Made by a program: the position numbers and the translations under genes. Of a stretch of 5,132 nt of DNA, positions 4,119 to 5,132 are shown one piece after another. The notes beneath the pieces are model-generated. The model ran no database searches and was not told where the DNA came from. It was given only the letters and a program-made list of their open reading frames with translations. Every line of letters starts with the position of its first letter. The first letter of the stretch is position 1. Location of the stretch: NCBI GenBank assembly GCA_023246815.1, contig JAHFHR010000057.1:1-5132 (forward strand), in the 5' to 3' direction. This DNA is from a bacterium (lineage in GTDB: Bacteria; Patescibacteriota; Patescibacteriia; Buchananbacterales; UBA6539).

Positions 4119-5132
4119 ATGTCAACCATTAATGACCTCATTAAAATCCTACGAACCAACAATAGCAAAGGCTCTACCTTGGCGATTTTGCCGTATTTAA
4201 AAAGAAATCACGGTGAGTATGACCTTGATCTCATCAGACTGGCGTATGACTTTGCGGCCGAAGCACACACCGACCAAAAACGAAAATCAGGTGAGCGTTA
4301 CATTGAGCATCCATTACAAACTGCCATTACCCTGGCTGAGATGGGTATGGATCAATCAACTATTATCGCCGGTCTGTTGCATGATGTTCCTGAAGATACC
4401 GACTACAGCTTGGTTGATATAGAAAAAAACTTTGGTAAAGAAGTGGCGACGCTGGTAGCTGGTATTACCAAATTAGGGGTCATTAAATATCGAGGTATTG
4501 ATCGCTACGCTGAAAACTTACGCAAAATGTTTGTGTCTATGGCGCAGGATGTCAGAATCATTGTGATCAAAATGGCTGATCGGCTACATAATCTACAGAC
4601 ACTTGACGCGCTGCCTAAAGAAAAACAACAACGCATTGCTCAAGAAAGTTTAGAAATTTACGCGCCGATCGCTCATCGACTGGGCATGGGGCAAATTAAG
4701 GGTCAAATTGAAGATCTGGCGTTCAAGTACGTCTACCCAGAAAAATATAACTGGATGATAAAAGAAGTAATGCCAAAAATGGAGTTACGACTTGAGTACC
4801 TACAAAAAGTAATTAATGTGGTCAAAAAAGAACTCCATAAAGAAAAAATTAAAATTATTGATATTCACGGACGCAAAAAACGACTATATAGTCTTTTTAA
4901 AAAATTACAAAAACCACACTACAACTACGACCCCAGTAAAATTTATGACTTAGTGGCACTGCGCATCATGGTGCCAACGGTATCCGAATGCTATAAAGCA
5001 CTGGGTATTATTCATCAACACTGGAAACCCCTTCCCGGTCGCATCAAAGATCATATCGCTCAACCAAAACCAAACGGGTATCGGTCACTGCACACTACCG
5101 TCTTTTGCCTCGAAGGCAAAATTGTTGAGTTT
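4119..5132 (+). CDS. rel: Bifunctional (p)ppGpp synthetase/hydrolase, Rel/SpoT family (partial, 5' part)
   Basis: The frame is open from ATG 4119 to the window edge (338 codons), so the C-terminal half is cut off. Family members usually exceed 700 residues with TGS and ACT domains still to come. Residues about 38-200 are the HD hydrolase: YIEHPLQTA (H64), GLLHDVPEDT (H88, D89, E92, D93) and KMADRLHNLQTL (N158), so the metal and catalytic residues are present. The synthetase begins near 248 with HGRKKRLYSLFKKL, then YDLVALRIMV, RIKD (308-311) and PKPNGYRSLHTT with the nucleotide-stacking Tyr (Y321). RxKD rather than ExDD is the charge pattern of bifunctional Rel, not of synthetase-only RelA. 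The enzyme makes and degrades the stringent-response alarmone in the cytoplasm. It is divergent from the AAA+ gene. One oddity is Pro in HDVPED, where Val is common. The catalytic Glu of the synthetase (usually shortly after residue 338) is not visible. Confidence 0.93.
   Translation, partial: MSTINDLIKILRTNNSKGSTLAILPYLKRNHGEYDLDLIRLAYDFAAEAHTDQKRKSGERYIEHPLQTAITLAEMGMDQSTIIAGLLHDVPEDTDYSLVDIEKNFGKEVATLVAGITKLGVIKYRGIDRYAENLRKMFVSMAQDVRIIVIKMADRLHNLQTLDALPKEKQQRIAQESLEIYAPIAHRLGMGQIKGQIEDLAFKYVYPEKYNWMIKEVMPKMELRLEYLQKVINVVKKELHKEKIKIIDIHGRKKRLYSLFKKLQKPHYNYDPSKIYDLVALRIMVPTVSECYKALGIIHQHWKPLPGRIKDHIAQPKPNGYRSLHTTVFCLEGKIVEF

Noticed and set aside
4213..4422. 69-codon + strand frame inside the Rel gene
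   Set aside because: Out-of-frame shadow of the conserved HD domain.

Overview
The window looks like a chromosomal segment of a small-genome, AT-leaning bacterium that uses the standard genetic code (no reassigned stops in the long frames). The gene style suggests the Candidate Phyla Radiation / Patescibacteria: a Lys/Arg-rich TopA tail, a membrane-anchored single-module Clp-type ATPase, a cysteine-paired secreted LamG protein and very short orphan membrane ORFs. This placement is an inference; no rRNA or other phylogenetic marker is present.

Layout, left to right. (1) 1-195, + strand: the last 64 codons of DNA topoisomerase I (topA), followed by a strong hairpin terminator at 231-260. (2) 282-425, - strand: a 47-residue single-span membrane microprotein converging on topA and sharing that terminator. 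(3) 426-846: about 420 bases without a convincing long gene but full of - strand regulatory signals. These are two near-consensus sigma70 promoters (604-633 and 815-843), each followed by a hairpin plus U-run, and a long inverted repeat that begins exactly at the predicted start of the second transcript. This looks like a small RNA unit plus an attenuated leader for the microprotein. (4) 847-995: a short, structured, possibly coding stretch just after the stop of the next gene. (5) 996-3047, - strand: a 683-residue secreted LamG/jelly-roll protein with an Ig-like segment and two tandem copies of an unrecognised cysteine-containing repeat. (6) 3076-4026, - strand: a membrane-anchored, stand-alone ClpB/ClpC-type D1 AAA+ ATPase, 28 bases upstream of the LamG gene and probably co-transcribed with it. 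(7) 4119-5132, + strand: the first 338 codons of a bifunctional Rel/SpoT (p)ppGpp synthetase/hydrolase, divergent from the AAA+ gene, with the two -10 boxes only one base apart.

The housekeeping edges (topA, rel) flank an accessory-looking centre. The most unusual items are the reduced membrane ATPase paired with an exported, disulfide-rich lectin-fold protein, and the compact RNA/promoter array at 560-845. No mobile element, CRISPR array, tRNA or rRNA was found.
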